A stretch of 14,900 bases of DNA from CAZWVM01 sp964637705. GTDB taxonomy: Bacteria > UBA8481. Made by a program: the position numbers and the translations under genes. The notes below the pieces were generated by a model, which saw nothing but the letters and a program-made list of their open reading frames with translations, was not told the DNA's origin and ran no database searches. Location of the stretch: positions 1 to 14,900 of the forward strand of contig CAZWVM010000084.1 of assembly GCA_964637705.1 (NCBI GenBank), read 5' to 3'. This document shows, in pieces, positions 6,444 through 13,183 of the stretch; position 1 is the stretch's first letter; every line of letters starts with the position of its first letter.

Positions 6444-7063
6444 TGAGAGAGCCCGCGCCGCGTATCGCGCGCCCCGCCGGTCCGCCCCCCTTTCCCCCGG
6501 ACGAATTTCTGCTGAGAAGGCGTCGCATCGGGCGCGCCGCGGGATTCGTCGCGGCCGTGTTTCTCGGCGCCGTGACCGTCCTCGCCGCCCGTGACGAGGC
6601 TCCGGCGGCGCGTGGGCGCACGGGACTGGATCTTCCGGGCCTGGAGGAATCCGCCACGGACGCCGCGCTTGCGCGGGCCCCGGAGTCGGTCTTCAACCCG
6701 CTCGAGTGGTCGCTTCCGTCACAAATCGTTTACGACGAGGCGAATCCCGAATCGGCGGCCGTGCCCGCGGCGCTTGAGGACCTGGAGGGGAAGCCGGTTC
6801 GTGTCGAGGGCTTCATGCTTCCGCTCGATCTCGGGGAGGTCACGCGGGATTTCGTCGTCGTCCCGGACATGGGCCGCTGCTACTTCTGCGAGCCGCCCGA
6901 CCCCGCCCGGTCGATCTACGTGCGAAGCGTGCCGGATCCTGTTCCGGCGGAATACGACCGCCCCGTGAAGGTCATGGGCGTCATCGCCGTGGGACCGGTC
7001 GTGCACGACGGTCGGCTTCACAGCCTCCTGAGGATCCGCGCCGTGCGCGTCGAACCCCTGTAG
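6443..7063 (+). CDS. DUF3299-like periplasmic protein with a membrane anchor and CxxC
   Basis: The 206-residue protein has a proline-rich, arginine-rich cytoplasmic start, one helix at about 30-49 (GRAAGFVAAVFLGAVTVLA), a linker and a C-terminal domain. That domain (about 115-206) follows the DUF3299 pattern: GKPVRVEGFMLPL, FVVVPDMGRCYFCEPPDP, SIYV and VKVMGV. Usual members have a single-cysteine GACIHVPPPP-type motif; here Cys146 and Cys149 form CYFC. A metal or redox role is possible, but unproven. Members often sit beside an ABC ATPase and FtsX-like permease, as here. The ATG shares one base with the permease stop; a GTG three bases earlier is also open. It is the last gene of the operon. 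Confidence 0.78.
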   Translation: MREPAPRIARPAGPPPFPPDEFLLRRRRIGRAAGFVAAVFLGAVTVLAARDEAPAARGRTGLDLPGLEESATDAALARAPESVFNPLEWSLPSQIVYDEANPESAAVPAALEDLEGKPVRVEGFMLPLDLGEVTRDFVVVPDMGRCYFCEPPDPARSIYVRSVPDPVPAEYDRPVKVMGVIAVGPVVHDGRLHSLLRIRAVRVEPL

Positions 7064-7065
7064 GC

Positions 7066-7080
7066 GACCCGCCACGGGTC
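7066..7080 (+). terminator. Possible weak terminator hairpin after the cyd operon
   Basis: GACCCG (7066-7071) pairs with CGGGTC (7075-7080) across a 3-nt loop, 2 nt past the last stop codon of the operon. There is no T-run, so it could be a processing or Rho-associated structure or chance. Confidence 0.25.
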
Positions 7081-7092
7081 ATCAGGGGTCCG

Positions 7093-7194
7093 TCAGTCCT
7101 CTTTCCCGGGGAAGCGGCGCGCGGGCGGCCGGCTGAGCGCGGGAACCAGTGCGATGAAGAAGAGCAGGAACAGGGCCGCGGCGATGAGTTTCAT
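7093..7194 (-). CDS. Possible 33-residue single-helix membrane peptide
   Basis: A short frame encodes MKLIAAALFLLFFIALVPAL, then a basic and proline-containing tail ending GKED. It has the look of a one-helix membrane microprotein or a short secreted peptide. On the minus strand GGGAGG stands 4 nt before the ATG, a good ribosome binding site. It is convergent with the cyd operon and divergent from the methyltransferase-like gene. It does not resemble CydX by sequence. Conservation is the missing evidence; the frame is too short for coding statistics to decide. Confidence 0.45.
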   Translation of the reverse strand: MKLIAAALFLLFFIALVPALSRPPARRFPGKED

Positions 7195-7308
7195 GGAGCC
7201 TCCCGGGTACCGTGGATGCAAGCGGTGTGCCGGGTATCCCGGGATGACATCTCCGGGAGCCGCAATTAGATATGGTGTCTCCCCGGTTCCTTCCGTAGGA
7301 TGACCGCG

Positions 7309-8292
7309 ATGTCCGACCTGCCGGAGAGCGCAGAAGGAACGGTGACCGTCGCCTCGATTCTCGACGGGCTGTTGCCCCTCGAGGTCGGCCGCATCCGCAA
7401 TCCCCAGACGACCCTGCCTCGCCTGGCGAAGGATCCACGCGTCACCTCCGCGCTGGAGCGGGCCGTTCAGCAGGTGCCCACGCGCCACGTTCTGCGCGCG
7501 CAAGCCTTCCTCGAAGCGCCCGAGCCACCCCCGGAGAGCGTGCAGCTCGTCCTCACGGCCCCGCCCGCGCCCGCGTGGGGCGCATCCCCGGCGCTCACGG
7601 AACGAGAATGCTATGAGGAACACCTGCTGAAGCTCGAGGCCGTCTGGCGGCGCGCGCTGGAGGCCCTGGAGCCGGGGGGACGCCTCATCTGCGTGGTGAC
7701 GGACCCGGTTCTCTCGAGGCGCCGAAACCGCGGCACGCACAAGGTCGAGCCGCTCCATGCCTCGATCCAGGAGCAGTGCCGCCGCGTCGGCTTCGACAAC
7801 CTCGCGCCGATCATCGTGACCGGCGCGCGCGCGCCGGGGGGAACGGACGCCGAGACGCGCAAGATCCTGGGAAAGCCCTACGAGCCGAATGCGGTGATCG
7901 AGGACGGGGTCGGGTACATTCTCATGCAACGCAAGCCGGGCGGTTACCGCAACGCCTCGCTCGCCGCGCGCCTGCTCAGCCTCATACCCGAGCGGCGTCA
8001 CCGGATCTGGTTTCGCCAGGTCTGGCCGCTCAAGGACTGGCGCGCGCATCCGCAGAGACCCGTCGGGATGGACGACCGCATCGCCGAACGCCTGGTCCGG
8101 ATGTTCAGCTTCGCGGGCGACGTCGTGCTCGACCCGTTCCTGCGGAACGGGTCCGTGGCGGTCGCGGCCGCGTCATGGGGCCGTTCGAGCATCGGCTACG
8201 AGGGCGACGTGCGGCTCCACGAGCTGGCCCTCGACCGCGTCAGCACCGCGACCGACAATCTCTTCTCGGCGGCGCAGGTCGACGGCGCGTAG
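7309..8292 (+). CDS. Degenerate DNA methyltransferase homologue (N6/N4 beta class), probably inactive
   Basis: The 327-residue protein aligns by eye with site-specific adenine/cytosine-N4 methyltransferases: SVQLVLTAPP, YEEHLLKLEAVWRRALEALEPGGRLICVV, PLHASIQEQCRRVGFDNL, LGKPYEPNAVI, GYILMQRKPGGYRN and ERLVRMFSFAGDVVLDPFL. Two key motifs are changed. The catalytic (S/D)PP(Y/W) is APPA (84-87), and the AdoMet motif DPFxGxGTT reads DPFLRNGSV (275-283). The usual WHK after the Rossmann strand is also missing. It may bind DNA without methylating it, or be a repurposed fold. No restriction enzyme gene is adjacent. AGGA 8 nt before the ATG at 7309 favours that start over the ATG at 7300. Confidence 0.85.
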   Translation: MSDLPESAEGTVTVASILDGLLPLEVGRIRNPQTTLPRLAKDPRVTSALERAVQQVPTRHVLRAQAFLEAPEPPPESVQLVLTAPPAPAWGASPALTERECYEEHLLKLEAVWRRALEALEPGGRLICVVTDPVLSRRRNRGTHKVEPLHASIQEQCRRVGFDNLAPIIVTGARAPGGTDAETRKILGKPYEPNAVIEDGVGYILMQRKPGGYRNASLAARLLSLIPERRHRIWFRQVWPLKDWRAHPQRPVGMDDRIAERLVRMFSFAGDVVLDPFLRNGSVAVAAASWGRSSIGYEGDVRLHELALDRVSTATDNLFSAAQVDGA

Positions 8293-8367
8293 GGACGCGC
8301 CCCGCCGATCCGGCGCATCGATACGAAGGGGGAGGATCTTCCGCAGGCGGGGTTTCGTGGCAGGGTT

Positions 8368-9108
8368 CTATACGAGTGTCGAGCCGCCGCGACCCCGCCA
8401 GGCGCGCAGCGCCTCGGCGACGGCCGAGGGGGCCTCGATCGGCGTGCCATGGCCGGCGCCCGGGATGACCGTCAACTGGCCAAAGGGCAGGCACTTGACC
8501 ATGTCCTTCGAACGTTCCAGGCTCACGATCCTGTCCTCCTCGCCGTGGATGACGAGCGCGGGAAGGGCGAGCGTTCCGAGGAGGTCCACCCGTTCAGGCC
8601 TCGAAGCCATGGCCTCGAGTTGCCAGGCGAGTCCCTCGATGCCCGCGTGCGATGCGGCCTGGACGGCGAAGGCGTCCCACGCCGGGTTCCTTTCGGAAAA
8701 GAGCCGGGGCAGCATCGCGTTCAGCACGGCTTCGACGCCCTTCTGATTCATCTCCGCGATCAGTTTGTATCGCGATTCCCTCGCCTCGGGCGTGTCCGCC
8801 CAGGCGTGGGAATTGACGAGGGCGATCCCGGCGAGCCTGTGCCGGTATCGCTGGGCGAAGGCGAGCGCAACGTAACCGCCCATCGACATCCCGGCGACGT
8901 AGGCCTGTTCGATGCCGCGGTGGTCCATGAGCGTCGCGATATCGTCGGCCATGATGTCGATGGAGGGTTGCACCCCGGTCGAGAGCGCGCGGTTGACGCC
9001 GCGCAGGTCCGGGGCGAGGATCTGCAGGGTCTTGGGCAGGAGCGGCACGACGTGATTCCAGAGCTTGTGATCGAAGGGAAACCCGTGGAGCAGGATGAGG
9101 GTCCTCAC
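8368..9108 (-). CDS. Alpha/beta hydrolase
   Basis: This 246-residue enzyme has the classical alpha/beta fold signatures. HGFPFDHKLW near the N-terminus supplies the oxyanion hole region. GMSMGG holds the nucleophile Ser75, HGEEDRIV the acid Asp192 and GAGHGTPIEAP the base His220. It resembles 3-oxoadipate enol-lactonase-like hydrolases, but this fold covers many esterases and lactonases, so the substrate is open. There is no signal peptide, so it is cytoplasmic. The GTG start is preceded by GGCGGGGA at suitable distance. It begins 25 nt after the LacI-like gene ends on the same strand, so the two are probably co-transcribed and may concern the same small molecule. Confidence 0.9.
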   Translation of the reverse strand: MRTLILLHGFPFDHKLWNHVVPLLPKTLQILAPDLRGVNRALSTGVQPSIDIMADDIATLMDHRGIEQAYVAGMSMGGYVALAFAQRYRHRLAGIALVNSHAWADTPEARESRYKLIAEMNQKGVEAVLNAMLPRLFSERNPAWDAFAVQAASHAGIEGLAWQLEAMASRPERVDLLGTLALPALVIHGEEDRIVSLERSKDMVKCLPFGQLTVIPGAGHGTPIEAPSAVAEALRAWRGRGGSTLV

Positions 9109-9133
9109 GCCCGTCGATCCCCGCCGAGGGTCA

Positions 9134-10084
9134 TCAGCGACGCGCGTAGGACTTGAGCATCTCCGTTCCGGCCTGGAAGGCGAGATCCTCGGCGAGACCC
9201 TCGATGCAGGAGGCCCGCAGGATCACTTCCTCCTCCAGTTCGATCGAGTCGAGCGGCTTGCGGCTCTCGCCGACGTGCTTCACGAGCATGCGGACCGCGC
9301 GGAAGCCGGCCTCTTCGAAGGGCTGCCTGACGGAGGAGAGAGGTGGATCGCAGGTGCGGGCCGAGGAGGAGTCGTCGAAGCCGATGACGGCGATGTCGCG
9401 CGGGACGGCGAAGCCCTTCTCCTTCAGGACCCCGATCCCCCCGATGGCCTGCACGTCCGCCCCGTAGATGATCGCGTCGATGCCGGTTTCGCGCTCGAGG
9501 AGCCGATGGGTCGCCGCGACGGCCTCGGTGCGGTCGAAATACGGCTCGTGCTCGTACAGGAAGGGCAACTTGTTCTCGCGCAGGACCTCCGCGACCGTGC
9601 GGAAGCGCTCGCTGCCGGCGTAGCCCTCCGACTCGCAGGGGCCGATGTAAGCGATTTTCCGGCGGCCCAGCTCGACCATCGCGAGCGCGGCCTGGCGCGC
9701 GCCGCCCGCGTGATCGAGCGTGACGGCGCCCGGCCGCCCGTCGGGCCTGGGGCGCTCGAGGGTCACGACCGGGATGCCGCGGGCCTCGATCCGCCGGACG
9801 TCCTCGGCGCCGACGTCGGCGAAGGCGACGAGGAGCCCGATCACGTTGCCGTCGGCCGCGATCTTGGTCATCAGCACGCTCGTCTCCTCGATCATCCGGG
9901 CCGGCAGGCCGGGCATGAGGTGGTGGGGCATGATGGAGAGCTGTTCGCCGCGGAGGGCGGCCCCGATGCCATTCTCGACCTGGGAGCGGATGCTGGGGGA
10001 GAGGCTCGACCAGATGACCGCGATCGAACGACCGGAGGCGGTTCGATCGTTCTTCACGGGAAACGGCACGAAGGGAAGGCTCAT
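9134..10084 (-). CDS. LacI/GalR-family ligand-binding protein lacking the DNA-binding domain
   Basis: This 316-residue protein covers only the periplasmic-binding-protein-like core of LacI regulators. After a 19-residue start the core opens at RSIAVIWSSLSPSIRSQVENGI and continues through GLLVAFADVGAEDVRRIEARGIPVVTLERP, GARQAALAMVELGRRKIAYIG and DIAVIGFDDSSSARTCDPPLSSVRQP. The roughly 55-residue helix-turn-helix and hinge helix that normally precede it are absent. An in-frame TGA lies just upstream of the ATG, and a strong promoter occupies the space where it would be. There is no signal peptide, so it is a cytoplasmic ligand sensor. It could act by protein contacts or be a decayed repressor. 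An alpha/beta hydrolase follows. Confidence 0.88.
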   Translation of the reverse strand: MSLPFVPFPVKNDRTASGRSIAVIWSSLSPSIRSQVENGIGAALRGEQLSIMPHHLMPGLPARMIEETSVLMTKIAADGNVIGLLVAFADVGAEDVRRIEARGIPVVTLERPRPDGRPGAVTLDHAGGARQAALAMVELGRRKIAYIGPCESEGYAGSERFRTVAEVLRENKLPFLYEHEPYFDRTEAVAATHRLLERETGIDAIIYGADVQAIGGIGVLKEKGFAVPRDIAVIGFDDSSSARTCDPPLSSVRQPFEEAGFRAVRMLVKHVGESRKPLDSIELEEEVILRASCIEGLAEDLAFQAGTEMLKSYARR

Positions 10085-10098
10085 GGTCGACGCGCACG

Positions 10099-10126
10099 AT
10101 TCTAGCCCGGTCGGTCACGGTGTCAA
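10099..10126 (-). promoter_or_regulatory. Sigma-70 promoter of the LacI-like gene
   Basis: On the minus strand a perfect TTGACA (10121-10126) is followed after 16 nt by TAGAAT (10099-10104, 5/6 match). The -10 element ends 14 nt before the ATG at 10084, so the leader would be about 8 nt and has no ribosome binding site. This supports the short start and makes a lost upstream helix-turn-helix codon region unlikely. Confidence 0.7.
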
Positions 10127-10200
10127 GATTCCGCGCGGACGGTTCGCGCGGAGCGCCGAAAGTGAGGGCGCGCCGGCCGAAGCTCTGCTACTCTTCCGCC

Positions 10201-11442
10201 ATGATCTCCGACGCACCCGATACCGCGCCGCCGGCACCCGTGGAGTCCTCGGCGTTCTCGCTGAGGCCGGACTACCCGGACTTCCTGAACCTCCCGTGGG
10301 ACCACCCCCTGGAGGAATGGCACGAGACGTGCCAGCAGCTCGTCCAGCTCCCCCGCGGCCTCTCGCGCCACCCGGTCGTCTTCGTCAGCTACGGGGGGCT
10401 GATCTTCGCCCTCAAGGAGCTCTCGCCGGGGATGGCCGAGAAGGAATACGAGACGCTGAGGCAGATGGAGGAGATCGGTCTCCCGACGGTGACCCCGGTC
10501 GGGCATGTCGCGACCCGCACGGGGCGCGGCGACGCCTCCGTCCTGATCACCAAGTACCTCGACCACTCCCTGCCGTACCACCAGATCTTCATGCGCTCCT
10601 CTCTTGCCCGCTACCGCGAGCACCTGCTCGACGCGATGGCGAGCCTCCTCGTGCAGATCCACCTCGCCGGCGTCTACTGGGGCGACTGCTCGCTCAACAA
10701 CACCCTCTTCCGCCGCGATGCCGGGGCCCTGCAGGCCTTCTTCGTCGATGCCGAGACGACGGAATTGCAGCCCGAGATCTCCGAGGGCCTCCGCGAGAAC
10801 GACCTGGACATCATGGAGGAGAACGTGAGCGGCGGCCTGGCGGACCTCGCGGCCATGGGCGCCCTGCCCCCGGATTTCCCGTTCGTCGAGACCGGGGCCT
10901 ACCTCCGTCAGAGATACAGCGATCTCTGGAACGAGATCAACCGCGAGGTGGTCATCGCCCCGGACGAGAAGTGGAGGATCCAGGAGCGGGTGCGCGCCCT
11001 CAACGCCCTCGGATTCTCGGTGGACGAGGTGGAGGTGCGGGCGACGGAGGGCGGCGGGAAGCTGCGCATGCGGGCCTTCGTCACCGACCGCAACTTCCAC
11101 ACCGACCTCCTGCACTCCCTGACCGGGTTGGAGGCGCAGGAACAACAGGCGCGCACGATCATCAACGAGATCCGCCAGCTGCGCATGACGATGTCCGACT
11201 CGGGCGGGCGCGACACGCCGGTCTCCGTCGCGGCCTATTACTGGATGAACGAGTTCTACCTGCCGACGCTGAACGAATTGAAACCCGTGATCGACGCGAA
11301 CACGGACCCGATCGAGCTCTACTGCAACCTGCTCGAGCACAAGTGGTACCTCTCGGAACGCGCGCAGAAGGACGTCGGGCTCTCGGCGGCGATCGAGGAC
11401 CTGATCCGGAAGCTGTCCGAGAAGAAGAGTTCCGGGGCCTAG
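10201..11442 (+). CDS. DUF4032 protein with kinase-like N-terminal domain
   Basis: This 413-residue protein matches the family in which a lipopolysaccharide-kinase-like fold is joined to DUF4032. Near the start LPWDHPLEEW and LPRGLSRHPVVFV are typical. FALKEL (Lys72) corresponds to the ATP-anchoring lysine. YWGDCSLNNTLFRRDAGA (Asp162, Asn166/167) corresponds to the catalytic loop, and FFVDAET (Asp183) to the metal-binding aspartate. The C-terminal half (about 240-330) holds APDEKWRIQERVRALNALGF and LTGLEAQEQQARTIINEIRQL. Whether it phosphorylates anything is unknown. The ATG at 10201 has no Shine-Dalgarno; TGCTACTCT at 10186-10194 could be an extended -10 giving a leaderless message. The Ser/Thr kinase gene follows after 25 nt. 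Confidence 0.88.
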   Translation: MISDAPDTAPPAPVESSAFSLRPDYPDFLNLPWDHPLEEWHETCQQLVQLPRGLSRHPVVFVSYGGLIFALKELSPGMAEKEYETLRQMEEIGLPTVTPVGHVATRTGRGDASVLITKYLDHSLPYHQIFMRSSLARYREHLLDAMASLLVQIHLAGVYWGDCSLNNTLFRRDAGALQAFFVDAETTELQPEISEGLRENDLDIMEENVSGGLADLAAMGALPPDFPFVETGAYLRQRYSDLWNEINREVVIAPDEKWRIQERVRALNALGFSVDEVEVRATEGGGKLRMRAFVTDRNFHTDLLHSLTGLEAQEQQARTIINEIRQLRMTMSDSGGRDTPVSVAAYYWMNEFYLPTLNELKPVIDANTDPIELYCNLLEHKWYLSERAQKDVGLSAAIEDLIRKLSEKKSSGA

Positions 11443-11467
11443 AGCCACCCGGGGGAGGCGTCGCGGC

Positions 11468-13063
11468 GTGGCGGAGCGGACGAGGAACCCGACGATCTAC
11501 TCTTACGTCGTGCCGCCCTCGACGGGCGGCGAGACCGGGCCGTATGCGGTCGGCGACGAGGTGGACGGGTACCGCATCGAGGGCGTCCTGGGCAAGGGCG
11601 GCATGGGCACGGTCTACGCGGCGCGCCACGTCCTCCTCGACCGCCTCGTCGCCTTCAAGGTGCTCAATCCCCAGTTTGCGCTGAACGAGGATCTCGTTGA
11701 GCGCTTCGTCCGCGAGGCGCGGGCGCTCGCCGACGTCAGCCACCCCGGCATTCTCGTGGTGCACGATCTCCGCCTCAAGGGCGTGAAGCCCTACATCGTG
11801 ATGGAACGGGTGGACGGCCCGGCCCTGGACGCGCTCCTGAGGGAGAAGGGGAGGCTGACGGTCGAAGAGGCCTTGAGGCTGGCGGTCCGGGTCGCCCTGG
11901 CCCTGCAGAACGCCCACGAGCATGGCATCGTCCACCGGGATCTCAAGCCCGCCAACATCCTCGTCGGGCGCGACGGCGCCGTGAAGGTGGCCGATTTCGG
12001 GCTGGCCGCCCTGAGGAACGAGCCGGGCCGCGAGCGGATGACCTCGGCCGGCACGATCATGGGAACGCCGGGCTACATGGCCCCGGAACAGCGCTTCGAT
12101 CCCTCCCACGTCGATCCTCGCGGCGATCTCTTCTCGCTCGGCGTCATCCTCTACGAGATGATCACCGGCCGGCTCCCGTCCGGGGTCTTCCCGCCGCCCC
12201 GCAAGCTGAACGACGAGGTGAGCGAGGAGCTCTCGGACTTCATCATGCGCCTCATGGCGCAGGAACGGGGCGATCGGCCGCCGGACGCCCGTAAGGTGGC
12301 CGAGATCCTCTCGCAGTGGCTCCCGGCGGGAACGCCCGGCGCGCTGAGGGGCGGGCCCGGGGAAGAGGGCGCGGTGGAGGGATCGGCGGAGGGATTCTCC
12401 TACCGGACCGCGGCGCCGACGGCCGCGCGCGAGGAATCCTGGGCCGACCGGTCGTTCGTCACCGCGCTCACCGGTCTCCTCGTCGTCTGCCTCGTCTCCT
12501 TCAACGTGCTCGACGCGGGATTCCTGCCGCTCGCCGCGCAGGCCTTCGTGCCGATCCTGTCCCTGGCCGCGATCGGCATGGGCTGGTACGCCCTCCAGTC
12601 GATCCGCGCCTCGCGCGGCGCGCGGTGCGGCGCGCGGTTCGCGGTCTTCGGCATGGTGACCGGCCTCTGGCTCTTCTTCATCATGGTCATCTCGTCGCGG
12701 TTCAACCGCGCGCCGACCCTGGTCTTTCTCGCGCGTTTCCACCTCGTCGTCTCCGCCGTCGCCGTCTTCGCGCTCTGGGACTGGCTGAACCGGACCGGCG
12801 CGGAGCTGGGCACGCTCTTCACGGCCGCGGGGGGCCGCCGCGAGCGCACGGCCTGGCTCGCGGTGCTCCTGGCCCCGGCCTTTCTCCTCATTCCCTTCCT
12901 GCGGCACGTCGAACCGGAATACGCCGCCGCCGGGTTTCTGCTCGACTGGACGGCGGTCGGCCTGGGGCCCGTCATCTACCTGATGCTGGTCATCCTGCCC
13001 GGATTGACGCTTCGAGATGCCCGGCCCGGCGAGAACGGTACCTTTCCCTCTTCGGGTCGTTAA
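11468..13063 (+). CDS. Membrane Ser/Thr protein kinase (Hanks type) with six C-terminal helices
   Basis: The 531-residue protein has a full Hanks kinase domain (about 35-287): glycine loop GKGGMGTVY (42-50), Lys64 in AFKVL, Glu83, catalytic HRDLKPAN (156-163), DFG (176-178) and APE (205-207). A low-complexity Gly/Glu linker follows. About six membrane helices come next (roughly 330-348, 355-376, 391-409, 419-440, 461-479, 493-513), then a short tail. Most bacterial receptor kinases have one helix and an extracellular sensor; here the sensor would be the membrane domain itself. The GTG start is supported by GGGAGG 10 nt upstream. Its stop codon TAA is also the start of the flagellin sigma-28 promoter. 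Confidence 0.94.
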   Translation: MAERTRNPTIYSYVVPPSTGGETGPYAVGDEVDGYRIEGVLGKGGMGTVYAARHVLLDRLVAFKVLNPQFALNEDLVERFVREARALADVSHPGILVVHDLRLKGVKPYIVMERVDGPALDALLREKGRLTVEEALRLAVRVALALQNAHEHGIVHRDLKPANILVGRDGAVKVADFGLAALRNEPGRERMTSAGTIMGTPGYMAPEQRFDPSHVDPRGDLFSLGVILYEMITGRLPSGVFPPPRKLNDEVSEELSDFIMRLMAQERGDRPPDARKVAEILSQWLPAGTPGALRGGPGEEGAVEGSAEGFSYRTAAPTAAREESWADRSFVTALTGLLVVCLVSFNVLDAGFLPLAAQAFVPILSLAAIGMGWYALQSIRASRGARCGARFAVFGMVTGLWLFFIMVISSRFNRAPTLVFLARFHLVVSAVAVFALWDWLNRTGAELGTLFTAAGGRRERTAWLAVLLAPAFLLIPFLRHVEPEYAAAGFLLDWTAVGLGPVIYLMLVILPGLTLRDARPGENGTFPSSGR

Positions 13064-13087
13064 CAAATGGGCCCTTCCGGCCGATAA
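13061..13087 (+). promoter_or_regulatory. Sigma-28 (FliA) promoter of the flagellin gene
   Basis: The -10 element GCCGATAA at 13080-13087 matches the FliA consensus at all eight positions. The -35 region TAACAAAT (13061-13068) lies exactly 11 nt upstream, as in TAAAGTTT-N11-GCCGATAA, with its first TAA conserved. Transcription would start near 13094, leaving a leader of about 90 nt. The -35 element overlaps the stop codon of the kinase gene, so the flagellin is set up as a separate late flagellar transcript. Confidence 0.88.
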
Positions 13088-13101
13088 GGAGGAATGAGAA
13101 C

Positions 13102-13124
13102 GCCGTTTCCAGGACGGAAACGGC
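13102..13124 (+). promoter_or_regulatory. Leader hairpin with GGA loop (candidate CsrA site 1)
   Basis: GCCGTTTCC (13102-13110) and GGAAACGGC (13116-13124) form a perfect 9-bp stem with the loop AGGAC. A GGA displayed in a hairpin loop is the preferred binding form for the RNA-binding repressor CsrA. The hairpin starts about 8 nt after the predicted transcription start. Confidence 0.6.
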
Positions 13125-13164
13125 CAGACCCTGCCGTGATCGGGCCGAGTTCCCGCCGCGGCGC

Positions 13165-13176
13165 AGACAAGGATGT
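13165..13176 (+). promoter_or_regulatory. Ribosome binding site inside a near-consensus CsrA site
   Basis: AGACAAGGATGT matches the in vitro selected CsrA consensus RUACARGGAUGU at 11 of 12 positions. Its AAGGA (13169-13173) is also the Shine-Dalgarno sequence, 10 nt before the flagellin ATG at 13184. CsrA bound here would block ribosome entry, as is known for the hag flagellin leader of Bacillus. Confidence 0.65.
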
Positions 13177-13183
13177 CGATCGC

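Noticed and set aside
9105..10118. A frameshifted helix-turn-helix for the LacI-like protein in another frame
   Set aside because: Translations of the upstream 116 nt in the other minus-strand frames show no LacI HTH, and the promoter occupies that space.
10120..10200. Extended GTG start at 10120 for the DUF4032 protein
   Set aside because: It overlaps the promoter of the divergent LacI-like gene and adds residues not typical of the family; ATG 10201 leads directly to the expected N-terminus.
9095..11684. Long plus-strand frames across the LacI-like, hydrolase and DUF4032 regions
   Set aside because: No recognisable domain, and they overlap genes with clear motifs on the other strand or frame.
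13094..13183. Upstream ATG at 13094 for the flagellin
   Set aside because: The AGGAGG is only 1-2 nt from this ATG, the added 30 residues are unlike any flagellin start, and it coincides with the predicted sigma-28 transcription start. Flagellin export needs the MRIVHN-type N-terminus.
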